From Paenibacillus sp. Root52 (GTDB lineage Bacteria > Bacillota > Bacilli > Paenibacillales > Paenibacillaceae): a stretch of DNA of 64,000 nt. Made by a program: the position numbers and the translations under genes. The DNA lies in NCBI RefSeq assembly GCF_001426865.1, contig NZ_LMFO01000012.1:497086-561085 (forward strand), given 5' to 3'. Positions 17,635 through 26,017 of this stretch are shown here, in pieces. Within the stretch, counting starts at the first letter, position 1. Each line of letters opens with the position of its first letter. The notes below the pieces were generated by a model. It searched no databases and was not told the DNA's origin. It saw nothing but the letters and a program-made list of their open reading frames with translations.

Positions 17635-18228
17635 CTAACACTCCACCTTATGAGGTGGAATGAAGCAGCTCCGGCAACGTGGCTCATAGGCTTCCGAATC
17701 CCCAATCATCACTACGGGGCCAAGGGTTACGGGCTCTCCGTTTACAATTCGCTGCGTAAAAGCAGCGTCGGGGCTTCCACATACTGCGCAGAATGCAGAG
17801 AGCTTCTCGATGTCATCAGCCATCGCAAGTAGACCACCGATATATCCAAACTCTTTGCCGCGGTAATCCATATTAAGTCCATCCACAATCACATGTTTAC
17901 CGCAATAAGCGAGTTCTGAGACAAGCTCCATAATAGCGCTACTGAAAAATTGAACTTCATCAAATGCAACGACATCTGCATCTTTCGTTTGAGTTATGAT
18001 CGTCTCCACCAGTTCGTTCGTCAATTGACGGGGAATGGAGTGTGCAGTCAGTCGATAGCCGATCCGGCTAACAATTTCGTCTTGAGCGAAGCGGTCATCT
18101 TCAGCGGGTTTATAGGCAACCACCTTTTTACGTCCAAATTGGCTTAACTTTTGGCAGCGGCGAATAAGTTCCCCTGATTTTTCACTAAACATAGGTCCTG
18201 TAATAACGGTTATACGTCCTGTTGGCAC
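17635..18228 (-). CDS. tdk: Thymidine kinase
   Basis: Phosphorylates thymidine with ATP in the salvage pathway. 197 residues, the normal length for the type II bacterial enzyme. Present are the Walker B segment DVVAFDEVQFF, the thymidine-binding segment CGKHVIVDGLNMDYRGKEFG, and zinc cysteines CAVCGSP and CRSC. The phosphate loop reads GPMFSEKSGEL: the glycine normally before the lysine is glutamate. GTG at 18228 is chosen because GAGAGGAG lies ten bases upstream and the product then begins MPTGRITVITGP; a longer frame to 18345 lacks support. Confidence 0.9.
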   Translation of the reverse strand: MPTGRITVITGPMFSEKSGELIRRCQKLSQFGRKKVVAYKPAEDDRFAQDEIVSRIGYRLTAHSIPRQLTNELVETIITQTKDADVVAFDEVQFFSSAIMELVSELAYCGKHVIVDGLNMDYRGKEFGYIGGLLAMADDIEKLSAFCAVCGSPDAAFTQRIVNGEPVTLGPVVMIGDSEAYEPRCRSCFIPPHKVEC

Positions 18229-18458
18229 GATGCTGCTACTCCTCTCACATACAGAATTAACGAACAGCATTCTGCAAAAATATAATCCTATTATTGAAGT
18301 TTGCAAAATGCTGACAAAAAAAGCGACCATTACAGAGTACCACAAAATCTTTGTTCAGAGCCAGAACTAATCCTAGCAGCTTTGTGTTACTATATGGAAT
18401 GTGAAGTGGTTGGCGACGGCAGGTCACCATCCAGCAACGAAAGAGAGAGGTGTTACAA

Positions 18459-18671
18459 TTGAGTGAAGTTTTAACTGAGTTACAGGCGAGATATAATCGC
18501 TTGATGGAACAAGCCGTATTGGATGAGACAACGCAGATCTTCATTGCTGATTTATTGTCAGAAGTAGAGAAGCTGCAGACGAGCAATGTAGCTTTGCGTC
18601 GCACAATTCTTAAATCTTCTTCCAAAGAATCACGCATGTCGACAAAACTTAGGGATGCGTTATACGAATAA
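18459..18671 (+). CDS. Small coiled-coil hypothetical protein
   Basis: 70 residues, predicted almost wholly helical (MSEVLTELQARYNRLMEQ, then FIADLLSEVEKLQTSNVALRR). The heptad-like leucines suggest a dimeric coiled coil. The start is TTG 18459, eight bases after AGAGAGG; GTG at 18450 overlaps that site. No known family was recognised. It is divergent from tdk, sharing a 230-base promoter region, and convergent with the ion channel gene. Confidence 0.6.
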   Translation: MSEVLTELQARYNRLMEQAVLDETTQIFIADLLSEVEKLQTSNVALRRTILKSSSKESRMSTKLRDALYE

Positions 18672-18679
18672 CCCGGAGA

Positions 18680-19027
18680 CTACTCCGGGTTCTCTTCTGT
18701 CTTCTTTTTGCGAGGAAATAGAATACCTGCTGTGATTTTGGCAATCATGGCGAAGGTAAGACCAATACCTGCAAACATATAGATCACGGTGAACGCTTTA
18801 CTGAAACCTGTGGACGGCACGAATTCAGGATGTCCTACCGTGGTTAAAGTTACGGCGCAGAAGTAGAGCGCATCTATCCAATGTAAACCCTCTACACGGC
18901 TGTAAAATATAGTGCCTGAAAGTAAGGTAGCCAATGTCAGTGTGAAAAGAGCGATAAACTGCGAGTCTTTAAAAGCGTGGAAAATTCCTTTCAGCAGTCG
19001 TTTGAGTGTAAGTAAAAAAGAAATCAC
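18680..19027 (-). CDS. Two-transmembrane potassium-channel-like protein
   Basis: 115 residues with two membrane helices (about 25-43 and 80-103) flanking a pore loop, the Ion_trans_2 layout. The pore reads LTTVGHPEF, whereas potassium channels normally have TTVGYGD; the T-V-G core is kept but the following tyrosine and glycine are replaced. There is no RCK or other ligand domain; the basic tail RKKKTEENPE is short. The start is GTG 19027 with AGGATG upstream. Ion selectivity cannot be assumed. Confidence 0.78.
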   Translation of the reverse strand: MISFLLTLKRLLKGIFHAFKDSQFIALFTLTLATLLSGTIFYSRVEGLHWIDALYFCAVTLTTVGHPEFVPSTGFSKAFTVIYMFAGIGLTFAMIAKITAGILFPRKKKTEENPE

Positions 19028-19160
19028 GTATATTTCATCCTATCTGTATTAAATGTGAAACAGGGTCTCCAGACGATCCCTGTGGCATAACAATGCAAGT
19101 GGCTGAATCCATTTCATAACGTACTATAAAGTCGATTTGGCTATATGTAAATACACAGAC

Positions 19161-19192
19161 AAAAAGCCCGGACTTATGAAGTCCCTCCGGGC
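19161..19192 (-). terminator. Terminator of the DUF2627 gene
   Basis: On the minus strand GCCCGGAGGGACT pairs with AGTCCGGGC (bulge GGA), enclosing the TAA stop codon, and runs into CTTTTTG. Confidence 0.7.
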
Positions 19193-19491
19193 GTCTCAGT
19201 CGCTTCAGGTGTGCTTTTGGAACGAAAACGAGGGCCTACATAATTTCTCTTGCGGTCACGAAACAGAATCCAGCCTCCGAGAAAGCTCATACCTGCTGCA
19301 AATAGGACAAGTCCGCCGCCAAAGGACAGCCACTGGAATCCTGGTGAGATCTGCTCATTACCGTGTTCGGCGTAAAAGAGGAAAAGCGCATCTTTCATCA
19401 TTAGAAAACCCTTCATCGCCATCAATCCGGGTATAACCAGAACCATAATAGCCAAGAAACGCGCAAAGACAAGCCTTGTATTCATCATCAT
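19174..19491 (-). CDS. DUF2627 (YqzF-like) membrane protein
   Basis: 105 residues with two clear membrane helices (LAIMVLVIPGLMAMKGFLMM and LSFGGGLVLFAAGMSFLGGWILF) and a basic cytoplasmic tail. The pattern and length fit the DUF2627 family. In B. subtilis its member yqzF also neighbours the branched-chain acid (bkd) operon, as here. Function is unknown. Three successive ATGs make the exact start uncertain; AAAGGG precedes them. Confidence 0.75.
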   Translation of the reverse strand: MMMNTRLVFARFLAIMVLVIPGLMAMKGFLMMKDALFLFYAEHGNEQISPGFQWLSFGGGLVLFAAGMSFLGGWILFRDRKRNYVGPRFRSKSTPEATETPGGTS

Positions 19492-19736
19492 AACCCTTTC
19501 TGCCTTATATCGACGTTAAATAAAGGTTGCGCTTACAGGTGATGTCTAATTCCATCATAGCTTGGTTTCGTTGAGCTGTCCATGGCGTTAAGGGTAAACT
19601 TTGAGTTGCTAGGTGAAGGAGAGTACAATGGAGTATAGCGGATTATAGCTACAACATAAGAAAGATTTATCGGAATTGTATTATTACTCATACAACATGA
19701 TTGAAATTATTATAACCATAGAGGAGAACAGATAAG

Positions 19737-21161
19737 ATGCCTATTACATGTGATGTTGCCATTCTTGGAGGAGGAACCGGGGGATATGTAGCTGCCATTC
19801 GAGCGGCTCAGCTTGGTAAGCAAGTCGTGATTATTGAAAAGGACAAGCTTGGAGGAACCTGCCTGCATCGTGGCTGTATTCCTAGCAAGGCATTACTCCG
19901 AAGTGCGGAAGTATACGCTGAAATTCAAGAGAGCGAAACCTATGGCATAGAAACAACCGGGTCAACGCTTGTATTCCCGAAAGTGCAGGCACGTAAAGAT
20001 GCGATCGTTGAGCAATTACATCAAGGTGTCCAGTATTTAATGAAAAAGAATAAAATTCAAGTTGTACACGCCAATGGACGCGTAATCGGGCCATCCATCT
20101 TCTCCCCGCAAAGTGGAGCGGTTGCTGTCGAGTTTGAAGATGGTGAAATGGACACCGTTGTACCGACCAACCTTATTATTGCTACAGGTTCCCGTCCACG
20201 TGTATTGCCTGGTCTGGAGCCGGATGGTCAGTACATTATGAGTAGTGACGAGGCATTGCGGATGGATGAGCTTCCTGCTTCCCTCATTATTGTAGGTGGC
20301 GGCGTAATCGGACTAGAATGGGCTTCAATGCTGAATGACTTTGGCGTTGAAATCACGGTGGTGGAAGCGGCGGAACATGTACTTCCAGCAGAGGATGAAG
20401 ACGTGGCGAAGGAAATGCAACGATTGCTCGGCAAACGTGGTGTTCGTTTCCTCACAGGAAGCAAGATTCTGACAGAAACGTATAGCGCACAGAAGGACGG
20501 GATCCAGGTTGATGTTGAGCTGGGAAATAACAAGCAAGAGACATTAACGGCAGAGAAAATGCTCGTATCTGTGGGAAGACAGGCGAATGTTGAGAATATT
20601 GGACTGGAGAACACAGATATCAAGTTGGAGCGAGGATTCATTGCGGTGAACAAACATCTGCAAACTGGTGAAGGACATATCTATGCGATTGGTGATTGTA
20701 TCGGTGGATTGCAACTGGCACATGCCGCAAGTCATGAAGGCATCCTCGCTGTGAATCATATCGCGGGCGAGCAGGTTCACGCGGTAGAATCTCACCGGAT
20801 ACCACGCTGTGTCTATACACGTCCTGAGGCGGCAAGCATCGGATTTACGGAGAATGAAGCGAAAGAGCGTGGATATGAAGTGAAGACAGGTAAGTTTCCA
20901 TTTCAAGCAATTGGTAAATCACTCGTCCAAGGTAGCCGGGATGGTTTCGTGAAGGTGATTGCTGACGTCAAGACGAATGATATATTGGGTGTACATATGA
21001 TTGGAACCCATGTGACGGAACTTATTGCCGAGGCTTCTTTGGCACAAATGCTTGATGCTACACCATGGGAAGTTGGACAGACGATCCACCCTCACCCGAC
21101 GTTGTCGGAGATTATGGGTGAAGCGATGCTGGCGGTAGATGGAAAAGCCATTGGCATGTAA
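19737..21161 (+). CDS. lpdV: Dihydrolipoyl dehydrogenase (E3), branched-chain complex
   Basis: Reoxidises the dihydrolipoyl arm of the E2 subunit, passing electrons via FAD to NAD+. The N-terminal FAD motif is ILGGGTGGYVAAIRAAQLG; redox-active cysteines lie in GGTCLHRGCIPSKAL at about 40-54; NAD-binding is IIVGGGVIGLEWAS; and the C-terminal catalytic histidine is in TIHPHPTLSE. At 474 residues it is full length. ATG 19737 follows AGAGGAG. It is first in the lpdV-bkdAA-bkdAB-bkdB operon, hence the lpdV rather than pdhD assignment. No sigma-54 promoter was found upstream. Confidence 0.93.
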   Translation: MPITCDVAILGGGTGGYVAAIRAAQLGKQVVIIEKDKLGGTCLHRGCIPSKALLRSAEVYAEIQESETYGIETTGSTLVFPKVQARKDAIVEQLHQGVQYLMKKNKIQVVHANGRVIGPSIFSPQSGAVAVEFEDGEMDTVVPTNLIIATGSRPRVLPGLEPDGQYIMSSDEALRMDELPASLIIVGGGVIGLEWASMLNDFGVEITVVEAAEHVLPAEDEDVAKEMQRLLGKRGVRFLTGSKILTETYSAQKDGIQVDVELGNNKQETLTAEKMLVSVGRQANVENIGLENTDIKLERGFIAVNKHLQTGEGHIYAIGDCIGGLQLAHAASHEGILAVNHIAGEQVHAVESHRIPRCVYTRPEAASIGFTENEAKERGYEVKTGKFPFQAIGKSLVQGSRDGFVKVIADVKTNDILGVHMIGTHVTELIAEASLAQMLDATPWEVGQTIHPHPTLSEIMGEAMLAVDGKAIGM

Positions 21162-21299
21162 CTTAGATGAGTTATGAGAAAGGTCCTTTCCTTTTTTGGG
21201 CAAAAGGGATTATAATAAGCTTAAGCCAAGTCTTAGTACCAGGTTATAAGATCGGGTGGTAAGACTGGCATAGGCTCTGATTAAAAGGAGGTACCTCAT

Positions 21300-22328
21300 A
21301 TGAGTTCACAAGGTACTGCAGACGCGGTTCACCGGCATCAACAGCTTGGACTTAGCGATGGAGAAGTATTAGACATGTACAAATATATGCTGCTTGCACG
21401 AAAGTTCGACGAGCGTTGCTTGTTGCTTCAGCGGGCCGGCAAAATTAACTTTCACGTATCTGGTGTAGGTCAGGAAGCTGCGCAAGTGGGTGCTGCTTTT
21501 GGTTTGGATCGGAATAACGATTATTATTTACCTTATTACCGCGATTACGGATTCGTACTGGCAGTAGGCATGACTCCGCGTGAGTTAATGTTGTCTGCCT
21601 TTGCCAAAGCAGAGGATCCGAACAGTGGCGGCCGGCAGATGCCAGGACACTTTGGTCACAAGAAGCTACGGATTGTTACAGGCTCCAGCCCAGTGACAAC
21701 GCAGGTTCCTCATGCCGTAGGCTTCGCACTTGCAGCCAAAATGAAGAAGCAGGAATTTGTTTCTTTTGTTACCTTTGGTGAAGGATCGAGTAACCAGGGA
21801 GACTTCCATGAGGGTGCTAACTTTGCAGGTGTGCATAAGTTACCTGTAATTATCATGTGTGAGAACAACCAATATGCCATTTCAGTACCGATTCACAAGC
21901 AGCTTAGTGGTAAAGTTTCGGATCGTGCGTTGGGTTATGGGTTCCCAGGTATTCGTGTGGATGGGAACGATGCATTAGAAGTATATGCTGCTGTTAAGGA
22001 AGCACGTCGTCGTGCAATCGCTGGCGAAGGACCTACCCTTATTGAAGCGATGATGTACCGTTTGTCACCGCACTCTACTTCTGATAACGATTTGGCTTAC
22101 CGAACGAAGGAAGAAGTTGATGAGAACTGGAAAAAGGACGGCATCCCACGCATGAAAAATTATTTGATCGATTGCGGCATCTGGGATGAAGCCCGGGATG
22201 CGGATCTGGCTTCCCAGCTCGCGCTGGAAATGAAAGAAGCGACTGAGTATGCAGACAACGCGCCATATCCAAAACCTGAGGATACTCTGACGCACGTATA
22301 TGCGGACAGCGAAGAAGGGGGACGGTAA
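21300..22328 (+). CDS. bkdAA: Branched-chain 2-oxoacid dehydrogenase E1 alpha subunit
   Basis: 342 residues with the thiamine diphosphate fold: FHVSGVGQEAAQVG, the cofactor loop GEGSSNQGDFHEGANFA and NNQYAISVP. The phosphorylation-loop-like YRLSPHSTSDN is typical of the branched-chain rather than the pyruvate enzyme. With bkdAB it decarboxylates 2-oxoisovalerate and related acids, giving branched acyl-CoAs used for iso and anteiso fatty acids. AAAGGAGG precedes ATG 21300. Confidence 0.93.
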   Translation: MSSQGTADAVHRHQQLGLSDGEVLDMYKYMLLARKFDERCLLLQRAGKINFHVSGVGQEAAQVGAAFGLDRNNDYYLPYYRDYGFVLAVGMTPRELMLSAFAKAEDPNSGGRQMPGHFGHKKLRIVTGSSPVTTQVPHAVGFALAAKMKKQEFVSFVTFGEGSSNQGDFHEGANFAGVHKLPVIIMCENNQYAISVPIHKQLSGKVSDRALGYGFPGIRVDGNDALEVYAAVKEARRRAIAGEGPTLIEAMMYRLSPHSTSDNDLAYRTKEEVDENWKKDGIPRMKNYLIDCGIWDEARDADLASQLALEMKEATEYADNAPYPKPEDTLTHVYADSEEGGR

Positions 22329-22330
22329 AC

Positions 22331-23317
22331 ATGGCGGTTATGGAATATATTGATGCAATCCGTCTTGCGATGAAGGAAGAGATGGAGCGAGACGAGAATG
22401 TATTTGTGCTCGGGGAAGACGTTGGAGTAAAAGGCGGCGTGTTCACAACGACCAAAGGACTACAAGAACAGTTTGGCGACATGCGAGTAATGGATACACC
22501 GTTGTCTGAGTCGGCAATTGCTGGTGTAGCCATTGGTGCGGCAATGTATGGCATGAAGCCGATTGCTGAGATGCAATATTCGGATTTCATGTTACCGGCA
22601 ACGAACCAGATCATCAGTGAAGCGGCCAAAATCCGCTATCGCTCTAACAATGACTGGAGTTGTCCTATTGTTATCCGTGCACCAATTGGCGGCGGTATTT
22701 TTGGCGGACTGTATCACTCCCAATGTCCAGAATCGATCTTTTTTGGTACGCCAGGATTGAAAATTGTAGCTCCATATTCGGCATATGATGCCAAAGGACT
22801 GCTTAAGGCGGCTGTTCGCGATCCGGATCCTGTGCTCTTTTTTGAGAACAAAAAATGTTACAAACTGATCAAGGAAGATGTACCAGAAGATGATTACATC
22901 GTTCCAATTGGCAAAGCCAACGTGCTTCGTGAAGGTGCAGATATTACGGTGATCGGATACAGTCAACCGTTGCACTTCGTTATGCAGGCTGCGGAAGAAT
23001 TGGAACGTGAAGAAGGAATTACAGCACACGTTCTTGACTTGCGCACATTACAACCGCTTGATCGTGAAGCCATTATTGCATCCGCAAGGTTGACGGGCAA
23101 AGTACTGATTGTGCACGAAGATAACAAAACGGGCGGCGTTGGTGCCGAAGTTGCTGCCATAATTAGTGAAGAGTGCTTGTTTGAACTGGACGCGCCGATT
23201 CAGCGCTTATGCGGTCCAGATGTGCCAGCTATGCCAATTAGCCCAACCTTGGAGAAGTTTTATATGCTGAGCAAGGATAAAGCGAAGGAAGCTATGCGCA
23301 CACTCGCCGAGTATTAA
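22331..23317 (+). CDS. bkdAB: Branched-chain 2-oxoacid dehydrogenase E1 beta subunit
   Basis: 328 residues. The transketolase-like pyrimidine-binding domain (VFVLGEDVGVKGGVF, then DTPLSESAIAGVAIGAAMYGMKPIAE in the family pattern) is followed by the C-terminal domain with LDLRTLQPLDREAI and VHEDNKTGG. It forms the alpha2-beta2 E1 with bkdAA, whose stop codon lies two bases upstream, so the genes are translationally coupled. GGGGACGG serves as the ribosome binding site. Confidence 0.93.
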   Translation: MAVMEYIDAIRLAMKEEMERDENVFVLGEDVGVKGGVFTTTKGLQEQFGDMRVMDTPLSESAIAGVAIGAAMYGMKPIAEMQYSDFMLPATNQIISEAAKIRYRSNNDWSCPIVIRAPIGGGIFGGLYHSQCPESIFFGTPGLKIVAPYSAYDAKGLLKAAVRDPDPVLFFENKKCYKLIKEDVPEDDYIVPIGKANVLREGADITVIGYSQPLHFVMQAAEELEREEGITAHVLDLRTLQPLDREAIIASARLTGKVLIVHEDNKTGGVGAEVAAIISEECLFELDAPIQRLCGPDVPAMPISPTLEKFYMLSKDKAKEAMRTLAEY

Positions 23318-23493
23318 CGGTCTAGAGAGGTTGTTTGAAGGTACTGAATAACGATCTCTCTGAACATGAACGTATAGATTTGTTTTTCAAGAACGTTGTA
23401 TGAAATTGTTCTGAAGTATAACTGCTTTCCAAGTTCATGTTATGCTACAATTTCCATATGAGGTTAAATGTAAAGTTTGGAGTGATAAAACCA

Positions 23494-24930
23494 ATGAGTA
23501 TGAAATGGATCGAGGTCATTATGCCACAACTGGCGGAATCGCTGGTCTCGGCTACCATAGCAAAATGGTTGAAAAAACCGGGCGATCAAGTGGAGCAGTA
23601 CGAACCGATCTGTGAAGTCATTACGGATAAAGTTAATGCTGAGATTCCATCGACTGTTGATGGAATTATGGGTGATCTTCTCGTAGAGGAAGGCACGACT
23701 ATTGCTGTAGGTGAAGTCATTTGCCGGATGCAAGTTGAAGCATCTGAACAAGACGTGGCTACACAAGAGACGCAGGCTTCGCAGGATCTACATCAAGAGC
23801 CAGCTCGTCAACAGCAAGCTTCGGTTCAATCGGCGCGTACAAATGCTGGCGGTGCAATTACACATGATCCGAATCAGCCGATGCGTAACCGCTATTCCCC
23901 AGCAGTACAAACACTGGCTGCGGAGCACGGTTTGAATTTACAGAGCATCCAAGGTACAGGTGCGGGTGGACGTATTACACGTAAAGACGTACTGGCAGTC
24001 ATTGCACAAGGCGGACAAGGAGCATCTGGGCAGAATGCTTCCGCTGGAGTATCAGCTGCTTCGCCGTCACCGTTTAGTGGACTGAATCGGAATGATACAC
24101 AAGTCTCTAGTGCTGCTTCAGGTGCAGCTGTTCAGGCTGCTGATGCTGGCATTCCAGTCAGACATTCGGGCATTCATCTGACCGAAAATCCGAAAATTCC
24201 GCAAATTGAAGTGGAAGGCGGCGGACAGGGAAGATCGGAATACTTTATTGATGTTACCCCTGTACGAAATGCAATCGCTCGTAATATGCGGCAAAGTGTA
24301 TCGGAAATCCCTCATGCTTGGACCATGATTGAGGTAGACGTTACTAATCTGGTTATGCTGCGTAACAAACTCAAGGATGAGTTCAAGCGCAAAGAAGGCA
24401 TCAATCTGACGTACTTATCATTCATGATGAAAGGTGTCGTAAATGCAATTAAGGACTACCCAATTATGAATTCTGTTTGGGCCGTCGATAAAATTATTGT
24501 GAAACGCGACATTAACCTATCTATGGCTGTGGGTACAGAAGATTCGGTCTTAACGCCTGTAATTAAACATGCAGACCAGCGTAATATCGCGGGTCTGGCT
24601 CGTGAGATTGATGACTTGGCACGGAAAACCCGAGAAGGAACGTTGAAGCTTGATCATATGCAAGGTGGAACGTTCACAGTGAACAATACCGGCTCGTTTG
24701 GTTCAATCCTATCTCAACCGATCATCAATTATCCACAAGCGGCTATTCTGACATTTGAATCTATTGTCAAAAAACCAGTCGTTATTAACGATATGATTGC
24801 AGTTCGCTCCATGGCGAATCTCTGTCTGTCCCTAGATCATCGTATTCTGGATGGTGTAATCAGTGGGCGATTCTTGCAACGGGTCAAAGAGAATCTCGAA
24901 GGTTATAACATGGAGACCAAAGTTTATTAA
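23494..24930 (+). CDS. bkdB: Branched-chain 2-oxoacid dehydrogenase E2 (dihydrolipoyl transacylase)
   Basis: 478 residues. A single N-terminal lipoyl domain has the lipoylated lysine in EVITDKVNAE at about residue 45. A Gln/Ala-rich linker leads to the peripheral-subunit-binding domain (RYSPAVQTLAAEHGLNLQ, GTGAGGRITRKDV) and then the catalytic domain with LSLDHRILDGVISGRFL near the end. It transfers branched acyl groups to CoA. ATG 23494 follows GGAGTGA; upstream codons from 23437 look non-coding. A possible internal promoter, TGCTACAAT, lies at 23443-23451. lipB downstream supplies its cofactor. Confidence 0.93.
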   Translation: MSMKWIEVIMPQLAESLVSATIAKWLKKPGDQVEQYEPICEVITDKVNAEIPSTVDGIMGDLLVEEGTTIAVGEVICRMQVEASEQDVATQETQASQDLHQEPARQQQASVQSARTNAGGAITHDPNQPMRNRYSPAVQTLAAEHGLNLQSIQGTGAGGRITRKDVLAVIAQGGQGASGQNASAGVSAASPSPFSGLNRNDTQVSSAASGAAVQAADAGIPVRHSGIHLTENPKIPQIEVEGGGQGRSEYFIDVTPVRNAIARNMRQSVSEIPHAWTMIEVDVTNLVMLRNKLKDEFKRKEGINLTYLSFMMKGVVNAIKDYPIMNSVWAVDKIIVKRDINLSMAVGTEDSVLTPVIKHADQRNIAGLAREIDDLARKTREGTLKLDHMQGGTFTVNNTGSFGSILSQPIINYPQAAILTFESIVKKPVVINDMIAVRSMANLCLSLDHRILDGVISGRFLQRVKENLEGYNMETKVY

Positions 24931-25005
24931 GTTTTTGTTGATATGCTGTAACTAAATATTCCGAATAGAAACATCGATGTTAGATGTGAAAAGAAGGGTT
25001 ATGGA

Positions 25006-25036
25006 GAAGTGTATGGCCGTAGGCCGTGCACTTTTC
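25006..25036 (+). terminator. Hairpin after bkdB, probable operon terminator
   Basis: AAGTGTATGGCC (25007-25018) pairs with GGCCGTGCACTT (25022-25033) with one mismatch region and loop GTA; only a short T run follows. Confidence 0.6.
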
Positions 25037-25100
25037 CCGCTGTATATGGTTGGGCGCTCATGAATAAATTGCACATTGAAGGAAAAGGGTGTGGGAGATC

Positions 25101-25808
25101 ATGAACAAGCCTATGGATGTGGCATACATACCAATGCTTGATTATGAAGAGGCTTGGAACCGGCAAAAAGCGATTGTGCAGCAACTTGATGAAGGCGTAG
25201 GGGTGGAACAACTACTTTTGCTTCAGCATCCACCTACGTATACAATTGGTTCTCAAAATCATCCTGAGCATCTACTTTTAAGTGAGGAGCAATTACGAGA
25301 GCAAGGAATCTCCGTGTTTCAAATTGACCGCGGCGGTGATATTACTTATCATGGCCCTGGTCAACTTGTGGGTTATCCTTTGCTTGTGCTCGGACGAGAT
25401 GAAGATCTCGATTTACATGCCTATCTGCGCAGACTAGAACAGGTCATCATTGATTATTTGGCAGATCAAGGCGTTGATGCAGGACGCAAAGAAGGGTACA
25501 CAGGAGTCTGGATCGGGGATATGAAGATTGCCGCGATCGGTGTAAAGTTCAATCGTTGTAAGACGAGGAGAGGTTTTGTAACAAGCCACGGGTTTGCTTT
25601 TAATGTTACGTCAGGGATTCAGCATGAAGGATTCCAAGGTATTGTCCCTTGCGGCATTGAGCAATATGGGGTGACCTCACTAGAGGATATGACAGGACAA
25701 ACCTACGAGATTCAACGGGTTGCACAAGATATCGTCCCCTATTTCAGCAGGCTGTTCTCCTATGAGATGAATTGGATCTCAGAAAAAGAAGCCCTTCACC
25801 GTCTGTAA
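25101..25808 (+). CDS. lipB: Lipoyl(octanoyl) transferase LipB
   Basis: Moves octanoyl groups from acyl carrier protein onto lipoyl domains, the first step of lipoate assembly. The signature RGGDITYHGPGQLVGYPL is present, with a conserved lysine in IAAIGVKFNR and the catalytic cysteine in GIVPCGI. 235 residues, normal for LipB. ATG 25101 is chosen over GTG 25089, which abuts the AAGG site. B. subtilis uses LipM/LipL instead, so LipB here is a lineage difference. Its place after bkdB fits its job on the E2 subunit. Confidence 0.92.
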   Translation: MNKPMDVAYIPMLDYEEAWNRQKAIVQQLDEGVGVEQLLLLQHPPTYTIGSQNHPEHLLLSEEQLREQGISVFQIDRGGDITYHGPGQLVGYPLLVLGRDEDLDLHAYLRRLEQVIIDYLADQGVDAGRKEGYTGVWIGDMKIAAIGVKFNRCKTRRGFVTSHGFAFNVTSGIQHEGFQGIVPCGIEQYGVTSLEDMTGQTYEIQRVAQDIVPYFSRLFSYEMNWISEKEALHRL

Positions 25809-25833
25809 TGGAGACAGTTCAAGACTTCATGTT

Positions 25834-25935
25834 TTAACCAAATAGTAATGGTTCGAGAGCAATGAATAGGGTGGAGCCAACCATGGCGATTAGCATGATG
25901 TAGACAATGATGCGAAACCATTTTTTTCTTTGCAT
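25834..25935 (-). CDS. Prli42-like stressosome-associated membrane miniprotein
   Basis: A 33-residue ORF encoding a basic start MQRKKWFRIIVYIMLI followed by one hydrophobic helix and LLFG at the end. The pattern of two or three lysines, then VxYIMLxAM, then a short helix matches Prli42, the tiny anchor of the stressosome described in Listeria and widespread in Firmicutes. AAAGGAG on the minus strand lies ten bases before ATG 25935. It is convergent with lipB and divergent from yqjE. Confidence 0.72.
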   Translation of the reverse strand: MQRKKWFRIIVYIMLIAMVGSTLFIALEPLLFG

Positions 25936-26017
25936 GATGAGCGAACTCCTTTCAACCAAGAAATAAAAAACCACAGTAATGTTATTGTACCGTATCCACG
26001 TAAGGGAGGAAAGTCCT

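Noticed and set aside
18229..18345. N-terminal extension of thymidine kinase
   Set aside because: The extra 39 residues are hydrophobic and unrelated to the family, while GTG 18228 has a strong ribosome binding site.
19500..19736. Sigma-54 promoter and BkdR site before lpdV, as in B. subtilis
   Set aside because: No TGGCAC-N5-TTGC match was found in the region.
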